A stretch of 64,000 bases of DNA, taken from positions 1 through 64,000 of the forward strand of contig CAZKMR010000013.1 in NCBI GenBank assembly GCA_964553795.1. The letters are read 5' to 3'. The stretch is from JADLHS01 sp964553795 (lineage in GTDB: Bacteria > Verrucomicrobiota > Verrucomicrobiia > Limisphaerales > JADLHS01). A model generated the notes under the pieces. It had not been told where the DNA came from and did not search any database. It saw only the letters and a list, made by a program, of their open reading frames with translations. Shown here piece by piece: positions 10,401 through 20,000 of the stretch. A program made the translations under genes and the position numbers. Position 1 is the stretch's first letter, and each line of letters starts with the position of its first letter.

Positions 10401-10828
10401 GCGCGGCGGATTTGTCGGGTTTGAATCCGGAGGGCATCGTGGAACTTCCGCCCGGGCCATGGTTACCCGAAACGGTAGTGCAAATTCTCAGCGACAACGG
10501 CCAAAACATTTTTTACGGCGACGGCATCGTGGCCAAGAGTCTGCCGGTAGTGAATTTCAAAAAGAGCCGCAGTGATTTGGTAGCGCTCGGCATGGTGGTG
10601 AAGCCAACGCCCGTGATTACCGCCGCGAAACGGAATGGCGCGAGCTTCACGATTACGTGGCGAGCGTTGGCGGGAGAAACTTATCGCCTCCAAACGAAAA
10701 CGAATCTCGCGCAACTGAATTGGAATGTGGTGGCGGGCGACATCACCGCTACCGGTCCGTACGCAAGCAAGGTGATCAACAGCTCCGCGCCAACGCTGTT
10801 TTGCCGCGTTCTGTTACTGTCGCCGTGA
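7403..10828 (+). CDS. Large secreted protein: two lamin-tail-like domains, Ig-like segment, DUF3616 domain
   Basis: A signal peptide (to about residue 23, ending GARA) is followed by SVVINEILFNPPGADSPHEYIEL, typical of lamin-tail domains. A second copy starts near residue 410 (LLTELKVNPPGTNDAPHEFIE). Between them is a Calx-beta-like stretch (SEAGLTDAFTLALNTAPTS). Residues ~630-715 look Ig-like. A DUF3616 region then begins at about residue 725 (ALAVDADFMLVGDDENQRIRLYRR ... REVDIEATT), related to the free-standing protein at 28070-29059. The last ~70 residues form the Trp/FYR C-terminal domain found on other exported proteins here. An extracellular or surface-bound role is inferred; no activity is known for this architecture. 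1141 aa. Confidence 0.8.
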   Translation: MNTWRAIYCAGVITCLCAMGARASVVINEILFNPPGADSPHEYIELRGTPNLVLSSGTYLVAVEGDAGGNPGTIQNTFDLSGRVVGGNGFLVLLQKSSSYTVHSNATVLRHAGNGPGWGNGSSSSVGHRGEAGQTDIENPSVTFFLIQSASPPVIGADIDANNNGLPDGTTFASWTVLDSVGVLDADGAGDFAYGTINFRRNTSPGSGAGALGVIVPIGFSADYVGRAGHTVGSAAAAWVASNNLGGSAPDWTLGATTNTEPPSFGGAALNHLGAPNFGAPPLPGVVLQQSDGHTVVSEAGLTDAFTLALNTAPTSAVTIQITCGPQLEVSTNGGASFGPVATWTFTDTTPKAVLVRALDDNIVDVSPRVRFITNVVSSTGDSAQYPLTTLIPSVPATIVDNDSVLLTELKVNPPGTNDAPHEFIEISGTPGALLTNVYLLGLDGNVSGNPGRVSYALNLSGRTLGASGLLVVVATNHPYAIPPGTTVLHDPQLNEPDGELGNNTMSFLLVTSPVALGKDQDLDAGNNGVLEGLSAQATILDAVGWSDGDSGDFVYGGVGLIQAFGTPDAATRFPGNNTPNSAAAWFCGDLAGASGDSLSYDGQQVSANFPPDSLLTPGRLNNTAPQFTGVTPISGVIGDPTNPTITFSVSDAEMVASAITVTATSSNSAVVPDANLNITVGGGGVRTLAINPVGVGYSAITLHASDGSMTGKVTVAYAASAMGRPGGVWHLGASDGSTALAVDADFMLVGDDENQRIRLYRRLASGLPVSEFNMTPFLELPDVEAGQVREVDIEATTRVGNRLLWMGSHSHANIGETRTNRTRIWATDLSGSGAASALTYAGRYDYLKVDLIAWDKHNAHGKGSNYFGLEASDAEGVEPKAPDGSGFSIEGLAMMPGNTNGAYVAFRAPIVPATNRNYALIVPVLNYVAVSSSGGPPGSASLGAPIEMDLYGRGIRSLEGSTNGYLIVAGPAAAAPGDYPQDFRLYTWTGNPGDAPQQRAADLSGLNPEGIVELPPGPWLPETVVQILSDNGQNIFYGDGIVAKSLPVVNFKKSRSDLVALGMVVKPTPVITAAKRNGASFTITWRALAGETYRLQTKTNLAQLNWNVVAGDITATGPYASKVINSSAPTLFCRVLLLSP

Positions 10829-10922
10829 TGGCCGCGCAGGCCACTGGCACTCGGGAAGCAGCGGTCTTCGCGACTCGCGCGGGGCTACCCACCTCCAACA
10901 ACGTCGCCGGTTCGCCCCGTTT

Positions 10923-13169
10923 TTAATCGGAATCCTGGTGGGGCTGGGGCGACAATTCATCCGCTTCGCGCAAGAGGATGCGGGCGGTGAGCCAGCCGGC
11001 CAGCAGGCCGGATTTGCTGTCGCTGAGTTCCAGTTTCTTGGCAAAATGATCGGTGACTTCCTTGCGCCCAATTTCCAAGCGGTTATCGGCGCAGGCCGGT
11101 TCGCCGAGTTGAATCCAGGTCATGCCGGCGAGGATATGCGTCAAAGCGACGCAAGAGGGGGCTTGCCGAGGAAAGCGGGAACAGGTTTCCAGTTGCGTGG
11201 CGGCGCTGGTGAAATCCCCGCGGCGATAGTCATACAAGGCCAACGCGAACGTGCGCCAGGCGGCATAGAACGAGGCGTCGTTGATCGCACGGTTGGTGCT
11301 GCGGAGGGACTCTTGCAACAGCGCGGCGTACGGATCGAGTCGGGCCATGAGGTCGGCATCGGCCGGCGTCAGCAGACTGGTTTTAAGCAGTTGTTCGGCG
11401 GCGACGAGGTTGGAGGTGCCGGTGAGCCGTTGCACCTGCATGCGCCGCATGCGGTCGTATTCGGTGAACTTCTTCGCTTCGATTAACAGCGGGGCGGCCA
11501 GCAGCAAATCGCTGGTGGCCCGGTCGGTGCGATCCATTTTGTCCACCTGATTGACCTGCACCAGCACCGAGAAGCGATCGGCGGCTTGGCGCCAGCGGCC
11601 CTGCACGGTGTTCCACGAGCCCAATTCGCGAAACACTGTGGTGGCTTCCATGGAAGGGGAAAACAGCTCGGCCGGGACCTGTTCCAAAAGATCGTCCGCC
11701 TCCTGCATTCGGCGATGACTGGCCAGCACGCCGGCCTCGGTCACTTTCTCGCGGGCCTCGGCTTTTTGGCGGAGGAGCATTTCGTTGGCGCGCGCTTGCT
11801 CGGCTTCCTGGCGCAACCGGCCTTGCACGTGCAGAGCTTCACGTTCCCGCAAGAACAGTCGGGTGGATACCACCAGGCCGATCAACAAAGTGAGGAGAAC
11901 CACCGTGCCGGAAGCGAAAACCACTTTGTTGCGGCGGACGAGTTTGCGGAAGCGATAGAGTCGGCTGGGCGGGCGGGCCAGCACGGGCTCCAAATCCAGG
12001 TGGCGCTGAATATCCATTGCCAGCGCGTTGGCAGTTTCGTAGCGCCGGGCGCGATCCTTCTCCAACGCTTTCATCACGATCCAGTCCAGATCGCCTTTGA
12101 TGGCCTTGATGAGTTTCGGCGGTTCGGCGCAACGCCGCGCGGCGGTGGTGGTCAAATCCGCGTTGCCCAGGGAAGTGAGCATGGTCGAAGGTTGCTGCGG
12201 TTCATCTTCCCGGAGCATGCGGCGCATTTCGTCAAAGCCGGACCGGACCAATTCCGTTTGGTCAAAGGGCGTGCGGCCGGTCAGCAATTCATAGAGCAAG
12301 ACGCCCAGCGAGTAGATGTCGCTGCGGGTATCCACGTCCAACCCGATCATCTCCGCCTGCTCGGGACTCATGTAGGCGGGGGTGCCAATGAACTGGCCCA
12401 TGAGGGTGAAGGCGGGATTGTCGATCAGTTTGCCTTCGGTGGCTTTAGCGATGCCGAAATCAATCACCTTGGGCATGGCGACGTCGTTATTCACCGTCAC
12501 CAGAATGTTCGAGGGTTTGATGTCGCGATGAACTACACCTTTTTGGTGCGCGTGTTGGATGGCGTGACAGACTTGAATGAAGAGTTTCAGCCGTTGGCGC
12601 GTGTCGAGGTGGTGCTCCTCACAATACGTCGTGATGCGGACCCCGCGCACCAACTCCATGACGAAATAAGGCCGGCCATTGTCGGTGGCGCCGGCATCCA
12701 GCACTTTCGCGATGTTCGGATGATCCATCAGCGCGAGGGCCTGGCGTTCGGCCTCGAAGCGGGCGATGACGGATTGGGTATCCATGCCGAGCTTGAGGAT
12801 TTTGAGCGCGACCTGCCGACGCACCGGTTCTTCCTGTTCGGCGAGGTAAACCATGCCGCAACCGCCTTCGCCGAGGGGTTGCAAAATCCGGTACCGTCCC
12901 ACCCGCGCGCCCTTTTTCTCGGTCCCGACCGCTTCGTCACCGGCTCGGGCCGTGGTGGCCAGCGCATCAATCGCCTCAGTGACAAAGCTGGAGACCGCCG
13001 GAGAAAATAACCGGTCGGTGCGATCATGGGCGGCGAGGAGTTTGGCGAGATTCGCGCGCAACGGCGCGTTGTTGCCGCAGGCTTCGTCCAGGAAGCGGTC
13101 GCGTTCGTCGGCGCGGGAGAATTCCAACGCGGCGAGGAAGAGCGACTGTTCTTCGGTCGAGGTATGCAT
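10923..13169 (-). CDS. Membrane-anchored Ser/Thr protein kinase (PknB type)
   Basis: The start at 13169 (MHTSTEEQ) lies 2 bases after the sigma-factor stop; an upstream in-frame ATG at 13241 would run inside the sigma gene. An ~90-residue N-terminal helical part precedes the kinase domain. The kinase has a Gly-rich loop LGEGGCGMV (about 99-107), catalytic K123 (VALK), H214-R215-D216 (HRDIKPSN), D237-F-G and the MSPE motif. One membrane span lies at about 416-439. The ~310-residue C-terminal part is helical and TPR-like, probably facing the periplasm. The kinase residues all look intact. Pairing with an ECF sigma factor is a familiar arrangement in Planctomycetes and Verrucomicrobia, so the kinase may control that sigma factor. 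748 aa. Confidence 0.93.
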   Translation of the reverse strand: MHTSTEEQSLFLAALEFSRADERDRFLDEACGNNAPLRANLAKLLAAHDRTDRLFSPAVSSFVTEAIDALATTARAGDEAVGTEKKGARVGRYRILQPLGEGGCGMVYLAEQEEPVRRQVALKILKLGMDTQSVIARFEAERQALALMDHPNIAKVLDAGATDNGRPYFVMELVRGVRITTYCEEHHLDTRQRLKLFIQVCHAIQHAHQKGVVHRDIKPSNILVTVNNDVAMPKVIDFGIAKATEGKLIDNPAFTLMGQFIGTPAYMSPEQAEMIGLDVDTRSDIYSLGVLLYELLTGRTPFDQTELVRSGFDEMRRMLREDEPQQPSTMLTSLGNADLTTTAARRCAEPPKLIKAIKGDLDWIVMKALEKDRARRYETANALAMDIQRHLDLEPVLARPPSRLYRFRKLVRRNKVVFASGTVVLLTLLIGLVVSTRLFLREREALHVQGRLRQEAEQARANEMLLRQKAEAREKVTEAGVLASHRRMQEADDLLEQVPAELFSPSMEATTVFRELGSWNTVQGRWRQAADRFSVLVQVNQVDKMDRTDRATSDLLLAAPLLIEAKKFTEYDRMRRMQVQRLTGTSNLVAAEQLLKTSLLTPADADLMARLDPYAALLQESLRSTNRAINDASFYAAWRTFALALYDYRRGDFTSAATQLETCSRFPRQAPSCVALTHILAGMTWIQLGEPACADNRLEIGRKEVTDHFAKKLELSDSKSGLLAGWLTARILLREADELSPQPHQDSD

Positions 13170-13171
13170 GT

Positions 13172-13762
13172 TCAATTCATGCGGCGGGATTGCGTTTCCT
13201 CCTCGACGCTCTTCAGCAGCCAGGCGCGGGCATAGACCCACTTGTTGTGAACAGTCCGTTCGGTCACGCCGCTCATGTCCGCAATCTCCGCATTGGTCAG
13301 GCCGGCAAAGAACTTCAGCATCACGAGCTGCGCCAGGTCGGCGTCTTTTTTCTGCAACCGCTCAAGGGCTTCGTTGATTAACAGGATGCGTTCTTCCGGT
13401 TGTTCATCCGCGATATCCACGTCGTCGATGCTGACGTGCGGCAGTTGGGCGCCGCGTTTCAAACTCATTTTTTTGCGGGCCCGCTCAATGAGAATGTGGC
13501 GCATGGCTTGCGCGGCAGTGCGAAAGAAGTGGGCGCGGTTTTGCCAGGCCCGGGCACTGCCATCAAACAGCCGCAACCAGGCCTCATGGACGAGGGCGGT
13601 CGCCTGCAATGTTTGCGTGCCGGGTTGTCGCGCCATGCGCAACGCGGCCAGTTGGCGCAGTTCCTCGTAAACGAGCGGCAATAAGTCCTCCGCCGCGCGG
13701 GCATCGGCATCAAGCGATTGCAACACGCGCGTTACTTCGTTGCTGGCGGGAGATCCTGACAT
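13172..13762 (-). CDS. ECF-type RNA polymerase sigma factor
   Basis: 196 aa. Region 2 is seen in ATALVHEAWLRLFDG ... RAHFFRTAAQAMRHILIERAR. Region 4 is LEEAL-like (EALERLQKKDADLAQLVMLKFFAGLTNAEIADMSG) with a helix-turn-helix ending VTERTVHNKW. The sequence matches the sigma-70-related ECF group common in Planctomycetes, Acidobacteria and Verrucomicrobia that is often encoded next to Ser/Thr kinases (TIGR02999-like). The kinase gene follows after 2 bases, so the two are surely one operon. The divergent neighbour is the giant repeat protein at 14018, whose promoter is a plausible target, though no sequence proof is visible. Confidence 0.93.
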   Translation of the reverse strand: MSGSPASNEVTRVLQSLDADARAAEDLLPLVYEELRQLAALRMARQPGTQTLQATALVHEAWLRLFDGSARAWQNRAHFFRTAAQAMRHILIERARKKMSLKRGAQLPHVSIDDVDIADEQPEERILLINEALERLQKKDADLAQLVMLKFFAGLTNAEIADMSGVTERTVHNKWVYARAWLLKSVEEETQSRRMN

Positions 13763-14017
13763 CCTTGTTGACCGATTGCTTCAATGAGTTTCGAAAGGGA
13801 CGGGGCAGATCATAAATCAAACGGTCCCGACATGCCCGCAAAAATTTTCTAAAATATTTTTCCGGTTTGAATGACTGATTGCGTACCTCCAATTGAACCC
13901 ATGCTGTGCATCGTTCAATCCGACAACCGCCACCGCTCAACCAGCGGGCCAGCCCTGGTGGGTGCCGGCCGCAGCAACTGACTCACAACCATGAACATCC
14001 ATAAACCCACCCCAACC

Positions 14018-17000
14018 ATGACGTTTCTCAAATCCTTATCGTCTCCCAAAAAGAAATTATGTGTAGCCGCTGCGGTGAGCCTGCTCGCGGTGTTTAGTGG
14101 CGGAGCGGCCACGGGCAGTTGGAATGCCGATACCGCCGGTAACTGGAGCGATCTGACGAAGTGGAATGACGGTTTCCCCACTGCCGCCGGAGACACGGCC
14201 AACCTGACCTTCGATATCTCCGCGGCGCGCACCATCACGATTGATACGACGGCGCGCACCGTGGGCGTTTTGACGATTGGCGACCCGGCCGCGAGTTATT
14301 TTGTTTATACGTTGTCGGCCAGCGGGGGAGCGAATTTGACTTTCAACAACAATGGTAGCGGCGCGCTGCTCGCCAAAACGATCGCTGCCAACACGGCTTT
14401 GGACCTGATCTCCGCACCCCTCGTCCTTGCGGACAACCTCACCATTGATACCGCGGTGACAGGCACGGGTAACAGCGGCAATTCCATCCAGATCAGCAGC
14501 GTGATCAGCGAAAGTGGCGGCGCGCGCACGCTTACGAAGAATGGCGTGGGCGGCATTTATCTCAACGGCGTAAACACCTACACCGGCGGCACGATTATCA
14601 ATGCCGGCGAGATTCAGTTCAACACCGGTGCTCCGTTTGGTTTCGGGCCGATAACCGTCAACGGCGGGTCGCTGGCCGCGCGCACTGGCAATCGAACCCT
14701 CACCAACTCAATGATCGTGGGTGGCGATTTCACTTTCAACAGTGCCACTGCCGGCGGCAACAACCTGACCTTGACGGGAAACGTTGACCTCGGCAACGCG
14801 ACCCGCACGATCACGGTCGCGAGCACGGCGAATCCCAGCGCGTTCATGTCCGGGATTATTTCCGGCGGCAATCCCAACGTGGGCTTGATCAAAGCCGGCC
14901 CCTCCACCTTCAATATTTCCGGCGCGAACACCTTCAGCGGCGATACGCGAATCGTTGCCGGCTCCCTGCAATTGCGAGTGACCCCCGGAGCGCCGACGGG
15001 TACCAGTCTGGCGCTGCAAAACAGCACGCTGGATCTGAATGCAGCGGACGCGGGCAATATGAATTTTCAAGGCAGCGTCGGGACGGTGGCGGCGACGTTG
15101 GGCGGCTTGAAAGGCTCGCGCAATCAGACCCTGCTCAACACCTCCGGTGCGAGTGTTGCCCTGACCGTGGGTAACAATGGCCAGAGCACGACGTACTCCG
15201 GTTCATTGAGCGGCGCGGGCGGTAGCCTGACCAAAATTGGAGGCGGGACTCTTATTCTTTCGGGTGCCAATACATACGATGGTATCACGACCATCAGCGG
15301 CGGTACGTTGCAGTTGGGTGACGGCGGTGCGAACGGTTCGCTCTCTGCCTTCGGTTACATCCAGAACGACGGCAATCTCACGATCAATCAAAACGACGCG
15401 GTGGTTCAAGGCGTGGATTTCGGCGGTGGGACAATCGGGGGTTCGGGCTCGTTCACTCAAGCCGGTACCGGCACGACCACGTTGAATTTGGCGAATAGCT
15501 ACATTGGTACTACGACAATTAGCGCCGGCAAACTGGTGGTGGATTCGCAGCAATCCAGCGCGGGCGCGGTGAGCGTTGCCAATAACGCCACGCTCGGCGT
15601 CATGGTGACCAGTTGGGCGCAGTGGCAACCGGCCAGTTTGAGTTTGGGCGCGGGCGCAGGTTGCACTCTGGAATTCAACAACGTCGCCAATCCCGGCACA
15701 ACCACGGCCCCGCTCAATCCCGCCTCCGTGAGTCGGAGCGGTACGGTGACGGTCCACGTTCGCAGCATCAGCGGCGCAATTACCGTTGGCGGCAGTGGTT
15801 ATCCGCTTCTGGGTAACATGGCGGGCTCAACGGTCGGTTACACGTTGGGAATTCAGCCGCCGGGCGTGACAGGTCATCTGGCCGTTTCAGGCAATACTCT
15901 GACCTTTGTGGTGGACACCGTTTCGGACATCTGGAATGCGGCGAGTCCCGGAGGCAATTGGGATGTTCTCACGACGGCCAATTGGACGGGCAACGCCGCC
16001 AACAATACGCCGCCGAACACTTTCCAGAACGGCGACAATGTGCTGTTCAACGACACCGTATTTGGTCCGCAGACGGTCACAGTGACAGCGCCCGTGACCC
16101 CCGGCCAGGTGAACGTGGACAACACGGCGACGGAATACAGCATCAGTTCCAGTGGCGCGAATGTCATCGGCGGCAGCACCGGCCTGGCGAAATCAGGCAG
16201 CGGCACGCTCACGCTTTCCGGCCCGAACACTTACAGCGGCGGCACGACGTTGAGCGGTGGTCAATTGAACATCAACGACGGCGGCACAAGCAGCGCCAAT
16301 TCAGCGATCGGCACGGGCGCGCTCACTATTACCGGCGGTTCGCTCGGCAACACGGGTCCGAGTGACGTCACTTTGTTGCCCAACAATCCGCAGTTCTGGA
16401 ACGGCAACTTCGGTTTCGTCGGCGCAGGCTTCAATCTGAATCTCGGCACGGGTGCGGTAACGCCCAGTGCCAGCCGACAAATCAACGTCAGCGCAAATAC
16501 CCTGACCGTAGGCGGCGTCATCGGCGGTGGCGCGATTTCGCTGACGAAAACCGGCGACGGCACGCTGGCTCTTTCTGCCGCGAATACGTTCAGCGGCGGC
16601 GTGACGTTGAACGGCGGCCAATTGACCCTCAACAACGCCAGCGCCCTCGGCACGGGAACATTGACGATTGGCGATAACACCATCATTGACAACGGCAGCG
16701 GCGGCGACCTGACCCTGGCGAATAATCCGCAAGTCTGGAATGGCAGCTTCACCTTCGCCGGCTCGGCCAATTTGAATTTGGGGTTGGGTAATGTCAGCCT
16801 GCCCGCGACCCGCACCGTGACGGTAAACGGGAACACGCTAACAGTTGGGGGCGTGATCAGCGGGGCGGGCGGGTTGACGAAACTCGGCGCGGGCACGTTG
16901 GCGTTGTTGACGGCCAACACCTACGGTAGTCCGAGTGTGGACACCGCCGTCAACGGCGGCACGGTGATCATCGGCAACAATCAGGCGTTCGGCGGCACCC

Positions 17001-20000
17001 GATTGAATATCGCCGACGGCGTTACGCTGCAATCGTCCGACAGCACGGCGCGCGTGATCACCAACAACCTCAATTTCGGCAGCGGCGCTGGCGGCAACAA
17101 CTTCTTCGCGGGCACGGGCAATCTGCTCTTCACCGCTTCCGCCGCCAACGGTTCATCGAAGACCCTCACGATCAATAATCCGCAAACTGAATTCAGCGGC
17201 GTGTTGAGCGGTAACATGGCGCGAACCATCGCCGGGACGGGCCTCCTGATTTTCAGCGGCGCGAACACTTATGGTCTGGGCACGACAATTCTGCCGGGCG
17301 CGACCTTGCAATTGGGCAACGGCGGCGGGACAGGTTCGCTCTCCGCCAACGGTGCGATCATCGTTGACGGCACGTTGAAGTTCAATCGCACCAACGCGCT
17401 CGTTCAGGGCACGCACTTCAGCAGCGCGCCGATCACCGGCAGCGGCTCGCTGGTGCAGGACGGCAGCGGCACAACCACGTTGACGGCGGCGAACACTTAC
17501 ACCGGCCCGACGATCGTGAACAACGGTGGCCTGTTCATCACGCCGGCCTACCAAAATGGCGGAGACTTCATTGTCGCCAATGGCGCCAGTTTCGGCGTCG
17601 CGGCGAATTCCGTCAGCAACAGCGCCGTGGTTGGAACTCTGACTCTCGGCAGCGGCGGGGCGACGACGTTGGACTTCTCCTACACGTTCACGGGCAATCC
17701 GACCAATGCGGCGCTGTTCGCGAACAACGTGACCATCAGCGGCACGAGCGCAATTCGCATCGGCGGAACTTTCGTGGTGGGCACGTTCCCGGTGCTCAAA
17801 TACAACAGTCTCTCGGGTTCATTCAGCACGACGGTGACGGGGCCGCGCGGCGTGACCGCCACGTTGTCCAACGACGTAGTGAACAAAGTGATTTACGTCA
17901 CGGTTTCCGCCATCGGAAACGGCGTGGTCTGGACCGGCACGAACAGCGTCTCGCCCAATCTTTGGGACTTGAACAACACGGTCAATTGGCTCATCGGCGG
18001 TTCTCCGACGACTTACATCGAAAACGTTCCGCCCGGCGATGCCGTCACGTTCAACGATGTGGGCAGTGGTCTCGTGTTGTTGAGCAATCTCGTGAGTCCG
18101 GCGAGCGTGACGCTCAACAACTCAGCGGTGAATTACACGTTCCAAGGCACGGGTGGCCAGATCAATTCGGCCGCGGGCGTGACCAAAGTTGGTGCGGGCA
18201 CGGTGACCTTGAATGTGCCGGCGACCTTCTCCGGCAGCACGGTGCTCTCGAATGGCATCGTCAACATTGGCGCGAATCAAACCTGGGCGAACCTCGCTGG
18301 CAACAGCGCGGTGAATGTCTCTGCGGGTACGCCGACGCTTACCGTTGACAACACGCTCAACACCACGTTTGCCGGCAACCTTTCCGGTGTCGGCACGCTG
18401 ACCAAAACCGGCAACGGCGTTCTGAACTTGCCCGGCACCAATAGCGTCTCCGTGAATCTCTTCGTGAAGTCCGGTGCAGTGACCCTTAACTCCGGTCCTT
18501 TCACGGCGAACAGCTTCGTGAGCATCGGCCAGAACGGCTCCGACAACGGCACGTTGACTCTGGCCGGCACGGCGAGTTTCACTGGCAACAACGACTTCAA
18601 CGTCGGTGACGTTGTCGCCTCGGCGGGAACGTTGAACATTCAGGACAATGCCAGTCTCACGGTGAGTTCGTTCTACGTGGCCTCGGCCAACGGCGCCGGT
18701 TCAACGGCCAGCGGCACGGTGAATCAAAACGGCGGCACGGTGAATCAAACCAGCACCGCCACCGGCGTGTTTGCCATCGGCGGGCGCGTTGAAAACACCT
18801 CGATCGGCGCGGTGGGCGTTTACAACCTCAATGCCGGCACGCTGAACGCCGCGACCGCCATTCGCCTGGGCGGCGGCGGGACGGGCACGTTCAATCAGAA
18901 CGGCGGCCTCGTGAACGTGGCGGTGGATATCAACCTCGCTCGCTTCAACGGTTCGTCCGGCACTTACAACCTGAACGGCGGCACGCTCCGCACCATCCGG
19001 GTCACCTCCAGCACCATAGTCGGCGCGACGTTGAACCTGAATGGCGGCGTGCTGATGGCGCGCGAAGACAATACGAGCCTCATCACGAATCTTTCGTTGG
19101 TCAACGTTCGCAACGGGGGCGCGGTGATTGACACCGCCGGATTCAATGTCGCCGTTGCCTCGCCGCTGCAACACAGCACCATCGGCGGTGACAACGCGAT
19201 TGATGGTGGCTTGACCAAGATCGGCGCGGGCACGTTGACGCTCGCCGACGTCTATGCGTCCTACACCGGCCCAACGTTTGTGGCCGGCGGAACATTGAAC
19301 GTCTCCCCGTATTCGGCATTCAACCTCAATGATGTGACGGTCAGCAATGCGACCCTCCGCCTGGCGGTGAACGGCGGCGTGGCCTCGGTCATTGCGAGCA
19401 GCCTCGATCTGAAAGGCACTTCAGCGTTGAATCTGAACTACGACCAATTGTTCGGCGCGCCGATCGCGGCGCTCAATGTCAGCGGCGGCCTGACTGTCTC
19501 AGGCCCGACGACCATCAACGTGTTCGGTTACGGTTGGAGCGTCGGTCAGTTCCCGCTGGTGGATTACTCCGGGGCGGCGCTGCCGAACCTGAATAACTTC
19601 ACATTGGGCGCGTTGCCTTACGGCGTTACGGCCACGCTGGTGAACAATGCGGCCAACACCTCCATCGATCTGCTGATTACATCTGTTAGCGCGTTGAACT
19701 GGATTCCGATGATCGGCACCGATGCGTTTGGCACCTCCAGTTTCAATACCGGATTCAACTGGCAGGATTTCAATCCGCCGTTCCCCGGCAATGGCTACTA
19801 CACCCGCGCCTTCACGCTGCGTTCGCCGGCGGACAACCTCGCTTATAACTTCGGCGGCGACGTCCTCGCGATTGACGAGGGCGGCCAACTCCTGCTCAAG
19901 GGCACAGATGGCCAGATCGTCACCATCAACAACCTGTTGGTGAACGGCGGATTGATCGTCTATGGCGTCTCCACGTCCGACAACTTCGTGCAGACACTCG

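Noticed and set aside
11586..13010. A 474-aa open frame on the + strand across the kinase gene
   Set aside because: Antisense shadow of the kinase; no recognisable domain.
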